64,000 nt of DNA. It comes from Choristoneura fumiferana. Taxonomy: Eukaryota > Arthropoda > Insecta > Lepidoptera > Tortricidae. The notes below the pieces were generated by a model. That model made no database searches and had not been told where the DNA came from. It worked only from the letters and a program-made list of their open reading frames with translations. This document shows, one piece after another, positions 43,204-54,070 of this stretch; positions within the stretch are counted from its first letter, which is position 1; every line of letters begins with the position of its first letter. The stretch lies in the NCBI RefSeq assembly GCF_025370935.1, contig NC_133472.1, positions 4,205,168 through 4,269,167 on the forward strand, in the 5' to 3' direction. The position numbers were made by a program, and so were the translations under genes.

Positions 43204-43764
43204 CGGCGGTTGTATTGTTTATAATTATTGCCACAGGTTACCGTTTATAGTACTATACGAACATTCTAGTATTCACACCTGTTGGGGAGATTTTTTGTAC
43301 AATTATTCAGTCATGCCATTTGGATTTCAGTCAGATTTTCTTTCAACTAATTATTTCGTGTTACTGAAAACCCCAAAGGTCATCAGCCTAGCACGGGGCC
43401 AAGTACAAGAAAGCGGCTTGGACATTACCGATAGTGTGTTATTTATTCATTCGGCTTCCAATGGCGCAGTGTTTCGTAAAAAATATATGGGTGAGCGGAA
43501 ATGGGGTAACTACCCTCTAGCCTCTAGCGGAATAGGTACTGTGTTTGACTATATCTTATTTCTTTTATAAATTAAGGCTTATCAATGCGTGTTATCGAAC
43601 GGAAAAACAAAATTAGGCTGACTGTTTTGATCAAGATTGGATAAAGAAAAACTTTTTACTTAACAAAAAAAATTAACCGCCGAAAAAACTGAAAAGCAAA
43701 AATAATAACCTTTTTTGTTTGACCTTAATCTAGGTACCAGTTTGAAGTCGGTGCCTCAGCGCCT

Positions 43765-44050
43765 TTTATGATGGCTAAGTTTATGCAACATCTGATAGTA
43801 TGGTGTACGGTTGTGTTGCTCTGAAGATGAGCTCTGGTTGAGTTCGAAACGCGTCAGTGTATTGAGGTGGTAGTGATAGATGGGTTTGTGTGATTTGTGT
43901 GTGTTCTTACAGTGTGGAGGTGGAGGAATTGCATGAACACGCATATCTTGCATAAACTTAGCTATCATAAGGTCGCGGGTGAGCAAAGAAATTCTTTTAG
44001 TTCATTGATGTGGATCTCCGCAAAGTAACGCCTGATTCAATAAATAATAC
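43765..44050 (-). mobile_element. CGTAAGGTCGCG MITE, block B copy 2
   Basis: Counterpart of 35895-36183. It keeps GATGGCTAAGTTTATGCAAC, part of the second TIR that is damaged in copy 1. Confidence 0.75.
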
Positions 44051-44064
44051 GTTTATATTTTTAC

Positions 44065-44227
44065 TAGCTGTTGCCCGCGATTACGTCTGCGTAAAAGTAA
44101 GAAAAATAGTTTACATCCTATTCTCAACCCTACCGAATATTACACAAAAAAAAACATAAAAATCGATCAAGCCCTTTCGGAGGAGATTGGCCATAAACAT
44201 TGTGAGCCGAGAATTTTATATATTAGA
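44065..44227 (-). mobile_element. Helitron, block B copy 2
   Basis: Counterpart of 36192-36355, with the same termini between A and T. Confidence 0.85.
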
Positions 44228-44260
44228 TAATATTCTTTCTTCTTTCTCTGTTTTTGTATG

Positions 44261-44391
44261 GACCGATGACACCATGAGAATTGTGGGCAATCGGTAGATG
44301 CAAGTGGCGGGTTGTCGTCCATTGTGGCTTTCTAAGGGAGGCCTATGCAGTGGACGTCTTCCGGCTGATAGGTAATGATGATGATGATGAT
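44261..44391 (+). mobile_element. RTE LINE 3' end, block B copy 2
   Basis: Counterpart of 36389-36520. After the (GAT)n tail it carries about 30 extra bases, TTTATATTTATTTACGGTTT and TCGCG, that are missing in copy 1. Confidence 0.75.
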
Positions 44392-44553
44392 TTTATATTT
44401 ATTTACGGTTTTCGCGTTAAGAATTTTAATTTTGGAAGCTCGCGTCACGTATTTACGAGGGCAAGTACCCTTCTTTTTTTCTAGTTTTCCTTATATAAAT
44501 TTAGAACAGTAGGTAGCTATATTATAATAAAAATACGAGTAACTGTAAAAGAC

Positions 44554-45491
44554 GGTGTGGCGGAGGAAAACCGCAACGATATTATAGGATAATTTGATAA
44601 GTTTAATTACTTTATTATATAATATAAGTACATATAAATAGGTTAGTTTAAATAAAAGTGCATCTTGATTCCCACGATGAGCAATCTCTTTCCGTGAAAT
44701 GCGTTTAAAAATAATTAAAATAAATAAAGCTTTGTTTATTTAAGGGTGTACTTGGCAATAATTCTAATTACCTGTTCAATCTTAATAAAATCCATTAGAC
44801 CGGATTATCTTGCAGACTGTTTTTTTGCTGACTGTCCTTTTTTAACTTTACTTAAATTCTACCTAATCCAAACTACATATCTGTACCAAGTTTCAAGTTG
44901 ATTCCATTAACTGTTGAAGAGTTCCCGCTTGTGGAGATAATGCTGGCTGACCCCCAGAATTTTACCACCAGATTATTGTATTGTTGTTGTTGTAACTCTT
45001 TATTGTACATAAAACATATGAAAATTACAATTAACAAGAGAAAGAGATGTACAAAGGCGAACTTATCCCTATATGTCTTATGGTATAGCCACCGGACTTG
45101 AATATCCGTATGACAAATTTCAGCTCAAGCGGATTTTGTGGTCGAAAAATGGTTTGCAATTTCCCAGGACATACATACATATGTACACACACACAAACAT
45201 CACGCCTGTATTCCCAATTAAATGGGGTAGGCAGAGCACACGAAACGTAACCGTTTCGGAACCACTTATCACACATGTAAAGTTAAATAAAAGCTTTTAA
45301 AAGGTACGGTCAAGAATTTTAATTCATGAGTCTTCATTGCATTAAATAACAGGGAAAATCGTAATGATTTTCCTTTGAAAAAGATCCATGGTGGCTCAAG
45401 CATTACAGTCCTTGACCGTACTAGATCCATAATATTTACCTACCTACAAAAATTGCTCATTAGTAAGTATACTCGTAATAGTACAAAATTA
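44554..45491. other. About 930 bases present only in block B copy 2
   Basis: Copy 1 passes directly from GTAAAAGACTGCGTGG to GCTGTAGCAAAC, whereas here about 930 bases intervene. They hold a repeat tail (CTGTACCAAGTTTCAAGTTG and AACTCTTTATTGTACATAAA at about 44880-45060, LINE-like), an AT-rich part and the MITE at 45305-45420. Because several elements are present and no single TSD is evident, a deletion in copy 1 is more likely than one insertion here. Confidence 0.75.
45305..45420. mobile_element. MITE with TIR TACGGTCAAG
   Basis: TACGGTCAAGAATTTTAATT and (other strand) TACGGTCAAGGACTGTAATG are imperfect TIRs of a 116-bp unit. It may be distantly related to the CAGTCAAG family (3925, 24373). 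Confidence 0.6.
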
Positions 45492-46920
45492 TAGCTGTAG
45501 CAAACTTGTACTATTACTTATTCTGTCTGTGGCTGTAGTCAAATTAATAGGGCAATATCGTCACACATAGTGACATTAAGTAACACTATCTTTTCACGTT
45601 ATCATTTTCCAAATCTACACGAAATGAGGCGAGTTTACTATTAATTTTGCTCTGTACTTTGTTGGTGTGTCTATTAAATAAATAAATAAATAAGTAATGA
45701 GGACATACAAAGCAGACTTCTCGCTAAACGATAACCATTCGGTAAAAACCTCCTTTTAATTGAGTATGGCAAATCCAATACAAGTCCAATACGAAAGGAT
45801 GCTTCAAGTTCAATAATTTATGTACCGAATGGTTCTTGAATATTACGTACGCGTTACAGCAAAGTTTTGCGATGACGTGGATTCACATAAATAAGACTGA
45901 AATGCTTAATTTTCAGATGAACAAAAACCGTATTCGTCGATATTAGGTCTACGCAGTAAGCAAAAATTCGCAAGGCTAGCAGGCACAAACAAACAAATCG
46001 CTGAGCAGAAAGACTAATTTACGCAAAGCTGAAACAATGCTAATATTTATTTTGATATTTCTAAACATCTACAAACGAAAAATATTTATGTACTTAAACT
46101 ATTAGTATTTTCCAGGCTTCAAACAGTTCATGAGCAACTTTAAGTAACTCGTTTGTATGTAAAAGCAGAAAACAACCGGTCACGTACCTAGGTATTGTCA
46201 ACAGAATTTAAATAAATTCGCATCGGTGACTGCAACACGCCGCCATTTAGTGCAAACGCCATTTTGTTTCAAATTGGCGCGAAACTACACCAACTTATTA
46301 CTGCTAGTGGCGGAAATTAGAACTAAGCGAGACTGTGTACAATTTGTAGGGATACCGCGCGACGACAGTGACACAGTTAGTTATTAAGATATATTTGTTT
46401 TCGTGCGTCGGTGAAATCACATGCATTATACGATACGGATGCAACGATATGTAAGCAGCTATTGCTATAAATGTAATAATCGACTCATAACCAAGGCTGA
46501 CGGCTTTTCGCTCCCTCGACAACAGTGCGCACTGTTTCGTAAAGCTTAAAACGTTTCAAAAGTCACGTAGACAGTGTGGGTACAGTTTGATTTGAAGAGC
46601 GGTTTACAAAATGGTGTCGACCTCAGAATGGCTCAGAATCACTGTATTACCTATAACACAACACAACCGTATAAAGTATAGCTCTTATAGCACAACGAAT
46701 ATGAAAAGTATGAAAATCTTTTTTATTTCATTTGTGTGTTAATAACCATCTAAAATTACTCCACACTGCGGACATTTTGATTAGGAGACTGGCTCTGCTA
46801 ACACTAAATATTGATACCTATAAATTTGTAGGGAGCACTTGGTGCGCGAGTTTCACTCGCTCTTGGCTGTTTTTTTACAGTTAGGTAAGACAGGAGAGCC
46901 TTTGTTTACTCTAACGTATG
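45492..46920. other. No gene seen
   Basis: Counterpart of about 36661-38040. It has extra bases (for example about 46620-46660) but no supported coding frame. Confidence 0.45.
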
Positions 46921-47080
46921 TATGCCTGCGTCCTGCAGGGCTACTACGAAACTCGTAACTCAAAATTCGTGTCGTATCGTCCCTCTCGCTCTCGTATTAA
47001 ATAGTACAAGTGTCAGAGGGACCGAACGACACGAACTTCGAGTTTCGAATTTCGTAGTAGCCCTGCAGGACGCAGGCATA
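46921..47080. mobile_element. MITE-C with extended flanks, block B copy 2
   Basis: Counterpart of 38041-38200, with the same 16-bp palindromic flanks TATGCCTGCGTCCTGC and complement. Confidence 0.75.
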
Positions 47081-47272
47081 TGGTAGAGTTTTGTAGGTGG
47101 TAGGACCCCGCCCGGATTGCTACCATCATCTTGCTCGCTAATCCTGCCGTGAAGCAGCAGTGCTTGCACTGTTGTGTTTCGACGTGGAGAGTAAGACAGC
47201 CGGTGAAATTACTGGCACTTAAGAAATTAAGGCTCTCCTGAATCGTGGAGCCAGCGTAAAGATAATAACCTG

Positions 47273-47395
47273 GGGGGCTACTACGGAAATTGAAGTTCGT
47301 ATCGTACTGTCCCGCTTACTCTCGTATTAAATAATATAAGCGCCAGCAAGACGGCAACACACGAAGTTTAAATTTTGTTTCGTAGTATAGGGCCG
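47273..47395. mobile_element. Diverged MITE-C, block B copy 2
   Basis: Counterpart of 38401-38528, but with the left end GGGGCTACTACGGAAATTGA intact. Copy 1 has lost about 10 bases there. Confidence 0.6.
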
Positions 47396-48111
47396 GGGCG
47401 AAAATGAATAATGACTGACGCGCCAAGATAAAACACAGTCCCATGAATAGACCTAATACCACGCATTGGGTACGTTGTGGTACGTTTGATGCGACTGCAG
47501 CAAAAGTTACTGCTGATCACTCTAAGCCACACAAATTGTTCCAGGTGGACCCCCAGCCAGGGCTCCCAGAGGCCAGGCGGGAGTTCATGCTGGCATGAAA
47601 GAAACGGGGATTTAGGAGTTTTGCGGATATAGTAGAAAAGTAGCAGCAGAGGGTCTACCGAAAACGGTAAAACTTTGAGTGGTCTACGAGAAAAAAAGTT
47701 TGGGAACTCTGCTCTAAGACATAGCGTAATAATAAAAAGTAGTAAGAGGTAACGACCGGATAGGGCAATTACGGTAGATCTGCGTCCTCCCCAACGCTAA
47801 TTAGACGACCGGGCATGCTAGGGTTTATAGAACTACAAAGGTTAACGTCCAAGGCAAAAAATAACTTAGGAATGCTGAAAATTTTCGAGCCTGGGGTTTA
47901 GCTAGGGTTGCCAGATACAGGCATTTCATTTCCAGGACAATTCGAGGGCTACGAATGGGTCGGTAGATTCAAATTGACAAAATCATTAGAATTGCTTGCT
48001 TGTTCTAAAAAAGCGAGCCCAGATTTTGTCATTTGGCTAGTCTTTTGAAAGGACCTCAAAAACAGTTTACAGGCATGGGAATTCTGAATACAGGTTGTCA
48101 ATGAGAATCGA

Positions 48112-48172
48112 GATTTTAACGCGACAAGATCGAGACGTATTTTGTAACCGAAAACTTAACTAAGGGTACGGA
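48112..48172 (-). mobile_element. Single MITE arm, block B copy 2
   Basis: Counterpart of 39239-39305, reading ATTTTAACGCGACAAGATCG and GAAAACTTAACTAAGGGTAC. Confidence 0.7.
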
Positions 48173-48200
48173 ACACGTGCCATTGTAAACAGTTACATAC

Positions 48201-48369
48201 CTTAACATCGATGAGTCTGACAGTGAAGAGTGCCGCGTCGGGCGCCACAAGGCGGAGGGTGCACGGCGTCGCCGGCGCCGGCGGGGGCCGCACCAGCGCC
48301 AGTGCCAGGGCCGAGCCGGCGGCCGCGCCGCTGCCGAGCTCGACCTCCTTCGTGCTGCCACATAGCAGA
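48201..48369 (-). CDS. Candidate host exon, CUB-domain-like, intact frame
   Basis: The minus strand from 48369 gives one base completing a codon and then 56 codons: LLCGSTKEVELGSGAAAGSA, then LALALVRPPPAPATPCTLRL and VAPDAALFTVRLIDVK. An acceptor (GCCTCTCCTCTAG, with a pyrimidine tract) precedes it and AAG|GTATGTAAC is a good donor. GC content is about 70% in an AT-rich setting. The order C, then about 30 residues, then C-x-LRL-x-AP and an F-x-VRLIDV strand pattern is reminiscent of a CUB domain, an extracellular protein-binding module. This is an inference from pattern, not an identification. Introns would be phase 2 upstream and phase 0 downstream. No partner exon is recognised nearby. Confidence 0.55.
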
Positions 48370-48798
48370 CTAGAGGAGAGGCCTGAGGATAACAGATAAG
48401 AAATATGTAGTACCGTAAAACGAGGCTACTTTGCCCCCCACCTGGGTAACTATGCTCCAGTTCTGTATTTTGTTTAAATGTCTTGCAGGTCGAAGTCCCG
48501 GTACCCGATACACTTTTCTAACTTCCCAAGTTAGAAAGTTAACAAAGTCTGAATTTTAGTTTATTAATTAAATTTATGTCACGGTTAAGTTACAGCAATA
48601 CGTTAGTTTAACCTCCCTTAAAAAAAAGTTGGCTGCCGGTAATACGCTGTATACGCATCGACTTGAGACCCTCCTCCGTTTTGTTTTCGTCGTTTAAAAA
48701 CTGTAAACACGCTTAATGGTACACTTGTATGACTGATGCATCATCAGTCCCTGCTATAATTCTTAGTCAAACTAACCCCCCTAAGACCCCGCTAAAAA

Positions 48799-49064
48799 GC
48801 CGTGGTGGCCGATTGGTTTGACCTATGGCCTCTCAAGCAGAGGATCGTGGGTTCAAACCCCGGCTCGCACCTCTGAGTTTTTTGAAATTCATGTGCGAAA
48901 TTACATTAGAAATTTACCACGAGCTTAACGGTGAAGGAAAACATCGTGTGAAGTTCCCAATCCGCACTGGGCCCGCGTGGGAACTACGGCCCAAGTCCTC
49001 TCATTCTGAGTGGAGGCCTGTGCGCAGCAGTGGGACGTATATAGGCTGGATGATGATGATGAAA
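48799..49064 (+). mobile_element. SINE-1, plus, block B copy 2
   Basis: Counterpart of 39925-40178 with a consensus B-box GTGGGTTCAAACCCCGGC and the complete tail GGCTGGATGATGATGATGA. The 82-codon open frame over it is incidental. Confidence 0.9.
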
Positions 49065-50121
49065 CACGGCTAGGTTACGGTGTGCTGTCTTAGGAGATCC
49101 AGTGGCTGCCTTACTGCTCCCTCACCAGTGTATAACTTTTTTAGATCAAAGTACCTACACCTTCAGAGGATTCTAAATAGCCTAAACACTGTTAGGTTAC
49201 TTTGTTCTGAGTTCTGTCTGGCTTCCGGGTTCATCATTACTCATTAGATCAGCTTAATGATACGATTACTAACGTTGTATTGACATCAGAACTACAAATA
49301 AATGACAAGTTTCTTAGCAATACCAATACCACAATAGGAAGCGGGTATATTCTCAAAACTTAGCTTGTGGTCATCCTTTAAGGGGCTACCCGAGGTTTTC
49401 ATCGATTTTTGACAAGTTTTGAATCGTATCTCCTACTTTTGCACTACAGATAGAATTATAAGTCAAACGGCTACCGGTTCTTCGATCTTTTATCTCCATT
49501 TTTGTCGACCGGCTTTTGATAAATATGAATACTGCATTTTGTAGGTTTTTTTAAACATTGTCTAAAAAAACACTTAGTTCGTATCTCTATTGACGTGAAA
49601 GATCCAACATGTACGAAATCTACATATAAAAACGTGTCGATGGTTTCATTTGAAACTAATTAACACAAAAGTTATGGCCAGAAAACCAGTTTTTTTGGCC
49701 TAAAATTGTTCAACTTTAACGTATTTGTTATTTTTTTGTAAATACACGTATTGTGTGTAAACAACTGGATGTCGCCCACACATTCACAAACATTTGCATT
49801 TATAATTTTAGTAGAATGTCTCTATCGGAATGCAGGTAGTTGCCAAGATAGAAAAAGAGCCTATCGAGTAATTTGTGGGTTATTTTAATGTAGGTGTAGG
49901 ACCCACGCACGCCAAGCTAAAACCAGTTAAGGAATGGAGCTATTTTTAGCATCACGTAAGGCGATTACTTAGCAATTACGTACACAAGATGGATTCAGAA
50001 CACACCGCCAGTCCGTTTTATGAAGTCAAGCCCTTTAGGCTTCCTACATTGCGTTAACATCCCTGTACTCTCGAAACATGTTCGAAAACACTCCGACATA
50101 CGATAACCAAGCCAAAGATCA
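49065..50121. other. No gene seen
   Basis: Counterpart of 40179-41239. No coding frame survives comparison of the copies. Confidence 0.5.
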
Positions 50122-50388
50122 ATAAATAAATAAATAAATATCACGGGACAATTCACACCAATTGACCTAGTCCCTAAGTAAGCTTAGCAAAGCTTGTGTT
50201 ATGGGTACTAAGCAACGGATAAATATAATTATATAGATAGATACATACTTAAATACATAGTAAACACCCAAGACCCGAGAACAAACATTCGTATTTTTCA
50301 TACAAATATCTGCCCCGACGCGGGAATCGAACCCGGGACCTCAAGCTTCGTAGTCAGGTGCTCTAACCACTAGGCCATCTGGTCGTCT
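50122..50388 (-). mobile_element. SINE-2, complete
   Basis: Minus strand GACGACCAGATGGCCTAGTG, TTAGAGCACCTGACTACGAA and GGTCCCGGGTTCGATTCCCG form a clear tRNA-like head with A and B boxes, followed by the standard body and an (ATTT)n tail at 50122-50140. It is the best copy of this family in the window. Confidence 0.9.
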
Positions 50389-51448
50389 CAATACAAGGGC
50401 TCCCATAATTTGCGGCATAGAAATAAACTGGTAGTAACGTGCCCCCCTAAATTAAAAATCTATGTTATGTCAGTGAAAATATAAAGTACCTAAATATATT
50501 TTAAATTAAGAAAAATTAAACACATTTGTGAAAAGGTTAAAGAAGTTTTTAATGATAAAATTATACTCTAATACTTGGAAGAAGACAATAAAACTACATT
50601 TGTGAAGTTTTATAATGATTAATACATACTTTTATACTGCTAAAGGAATACTTGAGTTTAAAGACTACAGTACATAATGTTTTTCAAACTTATTTAAGTG
50701 CTTGTTTAATTGGATAACTTTGACTTTGACTTTGACTATATTGTCAACTATTATTTGTGATTTTAATGGTACTTTTTATTGTTTTTAATTATTAACATAT
50801 TTTTATTAGGCTTTTAATTTGTATTATATTTAACATCAGAAAACTATTATTTCTTTTTTTCTAACCAATAGGGGGTTGTGCCACGAAAAAGGTCAAACAA
50901 CACTGATTTATACTTTAAAACAATACTCAGACTGGTTATGATAATGACAACTCACAGCCTGGACCACATCGCAGTGTAAACTTCTGTAGGTACTTTATTA
51001 GCTCATCGGCCATCATATTTGACATTAAACACGTGATTGCTAACATAAGACTGCTGTCTGTTTAGTTTATTTATAGTTACATTAAATAGTGGCCGTACTT
51101 TGTTGTCGCCTAGCAACCATAAAGCCTAACGGGGTCATTGTCCCGGTTCAGCAGGGTTAGAGGCACATCCTGTATGTGTTTCTGATTGGTGAAAGGGTGT
51201 AATCGTTTTAAAGCCACTATGTCGGCTTTCAATGCGGACTTTGGTTTAAGTTTTTTATTTTGTACTTGTTTAGTACCTAATGTTTAAAAATATTTAAAAA
51301 CGGGAACTATATTTTCTGTCACTTAAATTTAGATTTGTCACTAAACTGCAATACCTACCCTAATTATATTAGTTATAATGTTAATCAAAACTGTCTCTAA
51401 GTATGAGCCATCAGATAAACGTAAACCTGTATCCTAACTTATAGTTTG
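50389..51448. other. No gene seen; short (TTTGAC) tail
   Basis: AT-rich. At 50719-50737 ACTTTGACTTTGACTTTGAC resembles the tail of a CR1-like LINE, and the preceding 300 bases may be its untranslated end. Nothing else is recognised. Confidence 0.4.
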
Positions 51449-51685
51449 ATTATCAAAATTCGATCACCAAAATAATAGATCTGTCACCTAATAAATAAAT
51501 CAGTTCCTTAATTCGATGCTTCTACCTATTCTACTAAGGCAGGTCTGGTTAGGTACGACGACGAGCGAAGCGAGGAGGAGTGTTAGGTAGAACTGCGACC
51601 CTTAGTGCGCGAGCCGAGCGAGCGAAGCGAACGTGCCACGGTAGCGGCCGGCGAAGTTCTAGAACCGAACATTTTTTGCTAATAC

Positions 51686-51866
51686 TTGTATGATGAGTAC
51701 AAATGTTTGTAGTAGGTACTTGAGTCTTGGATGTTTGTATGTATTTAAGTGTATATGTAGGTACGTATGTCTACCCGTTGTTTAGCACGTACCCATAGAA
51801 CAAACTTTGCTTAGTGTGGGTCAATTGGTGTAATTTGTTAGAGGATATTATTATTATTATTATTTC
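51686..51866 (+). mobile_element. SINE-2 3' portion
   Basis: TTGAGTCTTGGATGTTTGTA, GTATTTAAGTGTATATGTAG, then CCCGTTGTTTAGCACGTACC and GTCAATTGGTGTAATTTGTT, with an (ATT)n tail. The tRNA-like head is missing. Confidence 0.75.
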
Positions 51867-51899
51867 ATTCATTATACTATATCCTTATCGTCAAATTTC

Positions 51900-52142
51900 A
51901 GTATAATTATTTGATGATCAATATTATTTTCCAGTGATTAAAATATATTATAATATATAAATTTCTATATTGTTTGGTGATTCAGTTTTAGTGACACATC
52001 TATTATTTTGGTACCCAATATAATTATATTTGATGATCAATATTATTTCCGAGTATTTTTTAAATAATATTTAGGTAACCGTTTTAATATTATTTGGTGA
52101 TTTAAATTAGGTGACAGATCTACCTACTATTTTAGGAACAAA
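51900..52142 (+). repeat. Two diverged tandem units of about 118 bp
   Basis: ATTTGATGATCAATATTATT occurs at about 51908 and 52027, and TTTGGTGATT with TAGTGACA/AGGTGACA follows each by about 65 bases. Confidence 0.65.
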
Positions 52143-52227
52143 TATTATTTAATAGGTCGCTGAAAATGCATTTTTTAATTGATCAATAAAATCATGCCCT
52201 TTAAAAACCCCTGACGTGTCCCTTAAA

Positions 52228-52738
52228 TCCATACTAATATTATAAACGCGAAAGTGCGTGTGTTTGTATGTTTGTCTGTCTTTCACGTCGAAATAGAGAT
52301 AGTTTATGGGCCAGGTGGTGGGCAAACTTTCTTGATAGGGGGCCAAAAAGTCTTAGTCTTAGATTAACTAAAAAATATTTTGTTTTTAATTTTTTAATCA
52401 CCTCAACTCTACTACACGGCTAGTCTAGCTGACTCCTTTACCCGTGCATCTATTACTTATTCTATTTTATATTAAGTACAGGGCGATCAAAATACATAAT
52501 ATTACATATTTATCGCGGGCCATATGGGTACTATTAATTTCGAAGGTACGTTGGCGGGCTGGTTTAATTCCTTGGCAGGTTGGAGTTGGCCGCGGGCCGT
52601 ACTTTGCCCATCACTGGGCCAGAGAGTGACATGTATAATACGCTACTTTTTATCCCTGAAAAATGCTTAGTTCCCGACCTGAAGCAACAGCGCGCGATAA
52701 CCGAATTCCACGCGGACGAAGCCGCGGGCAAAAGCTAG
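52228..52738 (+). mobile_element. Helitron with a nested hAT-like MITE
   Basis: Starts TCCATACTAATATTATAAAC after A at 52227 and ends CGCGGACGAAGCCGCGGGCA AAAGCTAG at 52738 before T. The CGCGG-ACGAAG-CCGCG stem-loop lies 8-12 bases before the CTAG, as in canonical Helitrons. The nested 52315-52614 accounts for 300 bases plus an 8-bp duplication, leaving a parent element of about 200 bp. Confidence 0.85.
52315..52614. mobile_element. hAT-like MITE with 8-bp TSD TGGGCCAG
   Basis: Ends GTGGTGGGCAAACTTTC and (other strand) GTGATGGGCAAAGTACG are TIRs. TGGGCCAG occurs immediately before (52307-52314) and immediately after (52615-52622). The uninterrupted Helitron at 54071-54292 reads ATGGGCCAGAGAGTGACAT, which proves the empty site. 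An 8-bp duplication fits the hAT superfamily. It is non-coding and exactly 300 bp. Confidence 0.9.
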
Positions 52739-52925
52739 TAAAATTATAAATATAAATATTTTTTTGCAAAATTAATGATTCAAGCTCAGTCAATAACTCA
52801 TTTGTTAAAATTAGTCTGATTCAGGCAGCGCTTCACCCTGACTGTTTCAAACTTTGTATTTTTAATACACTTTTGGTTCTGGCATAAAGTTTGTAGGAAC
52901 ATTAATAGTAGATTATTGTCGTGGC
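52739..52925. other. No gene seen
   Basis: AT-rich spacer. Confidence 0.4.
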
Positions 52926-53018
52926 CTGGAAGTAGGCAATTGCTGGCTGAGTATGAGTATTAAACGGACGAGCTTGCGAGTCCGTTTAACTAATACGAAG
53001 CCAGCAATTGCTATTCCA
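52926..53018. mobile_element. Hairpin MITE (GCAATTGCTGGCT)
   Basis: TGGAAGTAGGCAATTGCTGG and following TTAAACGGA are mirrored by TCCGTTTAA and CCAGCAATTGCTATTCCA around CGAGCTTGCGAG. Confidence 0.7.
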
Positions 53019-53322
53019 GCCGAGACTAATATAAAGCTTTTCTCAAAAATGGTGAATAATTCTGAAATAGAATAAACTTTTTCTCAAAATATATTATAAA
53101 ATTTAATTTTATTCCAATATTTTTCTTATGCTTTTCCGCCTTTTTTCATTAAAAATAAACTGCAGGTGTATTTTTCCACCGAAAACACCACAAGATATTT
53201 CAGACCCAATAGAAAAAGTCCGGAGTTCCAACAAAATATTTGATACCGGCCATTAGACTTGGCTGTATACGACTTGTGCCAACATTTCCATGGCCTTTTT
53301 AATTTAAAAAAAAAATGTGACT

Positions 53323-53371
53323 GATTGCAGGCGCGCTAATTCATTATTGTCGAGCTAGCGCGCCTGCAATC
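53323..53371. mobile_element. Hairpin (GATTGCAGGCGCGCTA)
   Basis: GATTGCAGGCGCGCTA and TAGCGCGCCTGCAATC are exact inverted repeats around a 17-base spacer. Weaker A/T-rich pairing continues outward. Confidence 0.7.
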
Positions 53372-54066
53372 TTTTTAACTTTTTAATTTTTCGCTGACCA
53401 TAAACTATGCACTTCACCTTCTGATATGTAAAGAATAATGACAACTTTTACGGACATTTTTGAGAAAATACATTGCCTCGCCGCAAAGTGCAAAGACAAC
53501 TAAAAGCTACTCCCGTTAAGACGATCAGGGGACTTTTTTTTATTGTTACCTTAAATCTACACATTTTGAACGAGGAACACTAACATTTCCGTACAACTAT
53601 GCAATAACTAATTCGTTCAGTTCGTCAAAAAAAGAAGCATTGTTGTTTTTTAGCCGAACGGGCGCGCCGGTGGCAGTGACATTCAAACCGCAAGGTCGGG
53701 TACAACTGTTAATGTATCAAATGAATAATAATACAAAATTTGGCCCACTCTTCCTACAAAAACTAGACACGCGGCAGCGTGTCAAGCCAAGTAAGCTAAC
53801 AGAACTGGCGAGCAGCACCGTGTGTAATTTTACCCGAACCATTTGGAGCCACTTTTGACCCCCTCATAACTCAAAAACTGTTTCACATAAACTTGTCAAA
53901 TTTGGCTCATTTATTGAGACTTGCGAGATACATACGTGCCCCAAATTACATAAAGGCACCTCAAACGGTTATTTAGATATTAACATCCAAAAATCGACAT
54001 TTTTATCACTGACTCACCTTTAGATCAAAACTCTAACCCAGTTCCAGTCCAGATGACCTAGAAAGC
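53372..54066. other. No gene seen; possible dispersed repeat
   Basis: ACCCCCTCATAACTCAAAAA and AAATTTGGCTCATTTATTGA at 53860-53920 look like a dispersed repeat I cannot classify. At about 54062-54070 GCCGCAGGTAAAAGCT may be the eroded end of a Helitron. Confidence 0.4.
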
Positions 54067-54070
54067 CGCA

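Larger units (their letters stand above)
42372..50327 (+). repeat. Duplicated block B, copy 2
   Basis: Counterpart of 34534-41446, about 1 kb longer, mainly because of 44554-45491. The match begins at the gap edge and lasts until copy 1 meets its own gap at 41446. Sequence after 50327 would then be the single continuation of both. Confidence 0.9.
51449..52142. repeat. Composite element bounded by inverted GGTGACAGATCT repeats
   Basis: ATCACCAAAATAATAGATCT and GTCACCTAATAAATAAAT at 51464-51501 are the complement of TTAGGTGACAGATCTACCTA near 52111. Between them lie a GC-rich repeat piece (51530-51665, GAGCGAAGCGAGGAGGAGTG), the SINE-2 tail and two tandem units, so this looks like a compound or old MITE. 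Confidence 0.5.

Noticed and set aside
50330..50388. tRNA gene
   Set aside because: The A and B boxes and tRNA-like fold region belong to a repeated SINE with a long body and tail, seen at several other places.
51900..52142. CRISPR-like or satellite array
   Set aside because: Only two diverged units, eukaryotic context and no uniform spacers.
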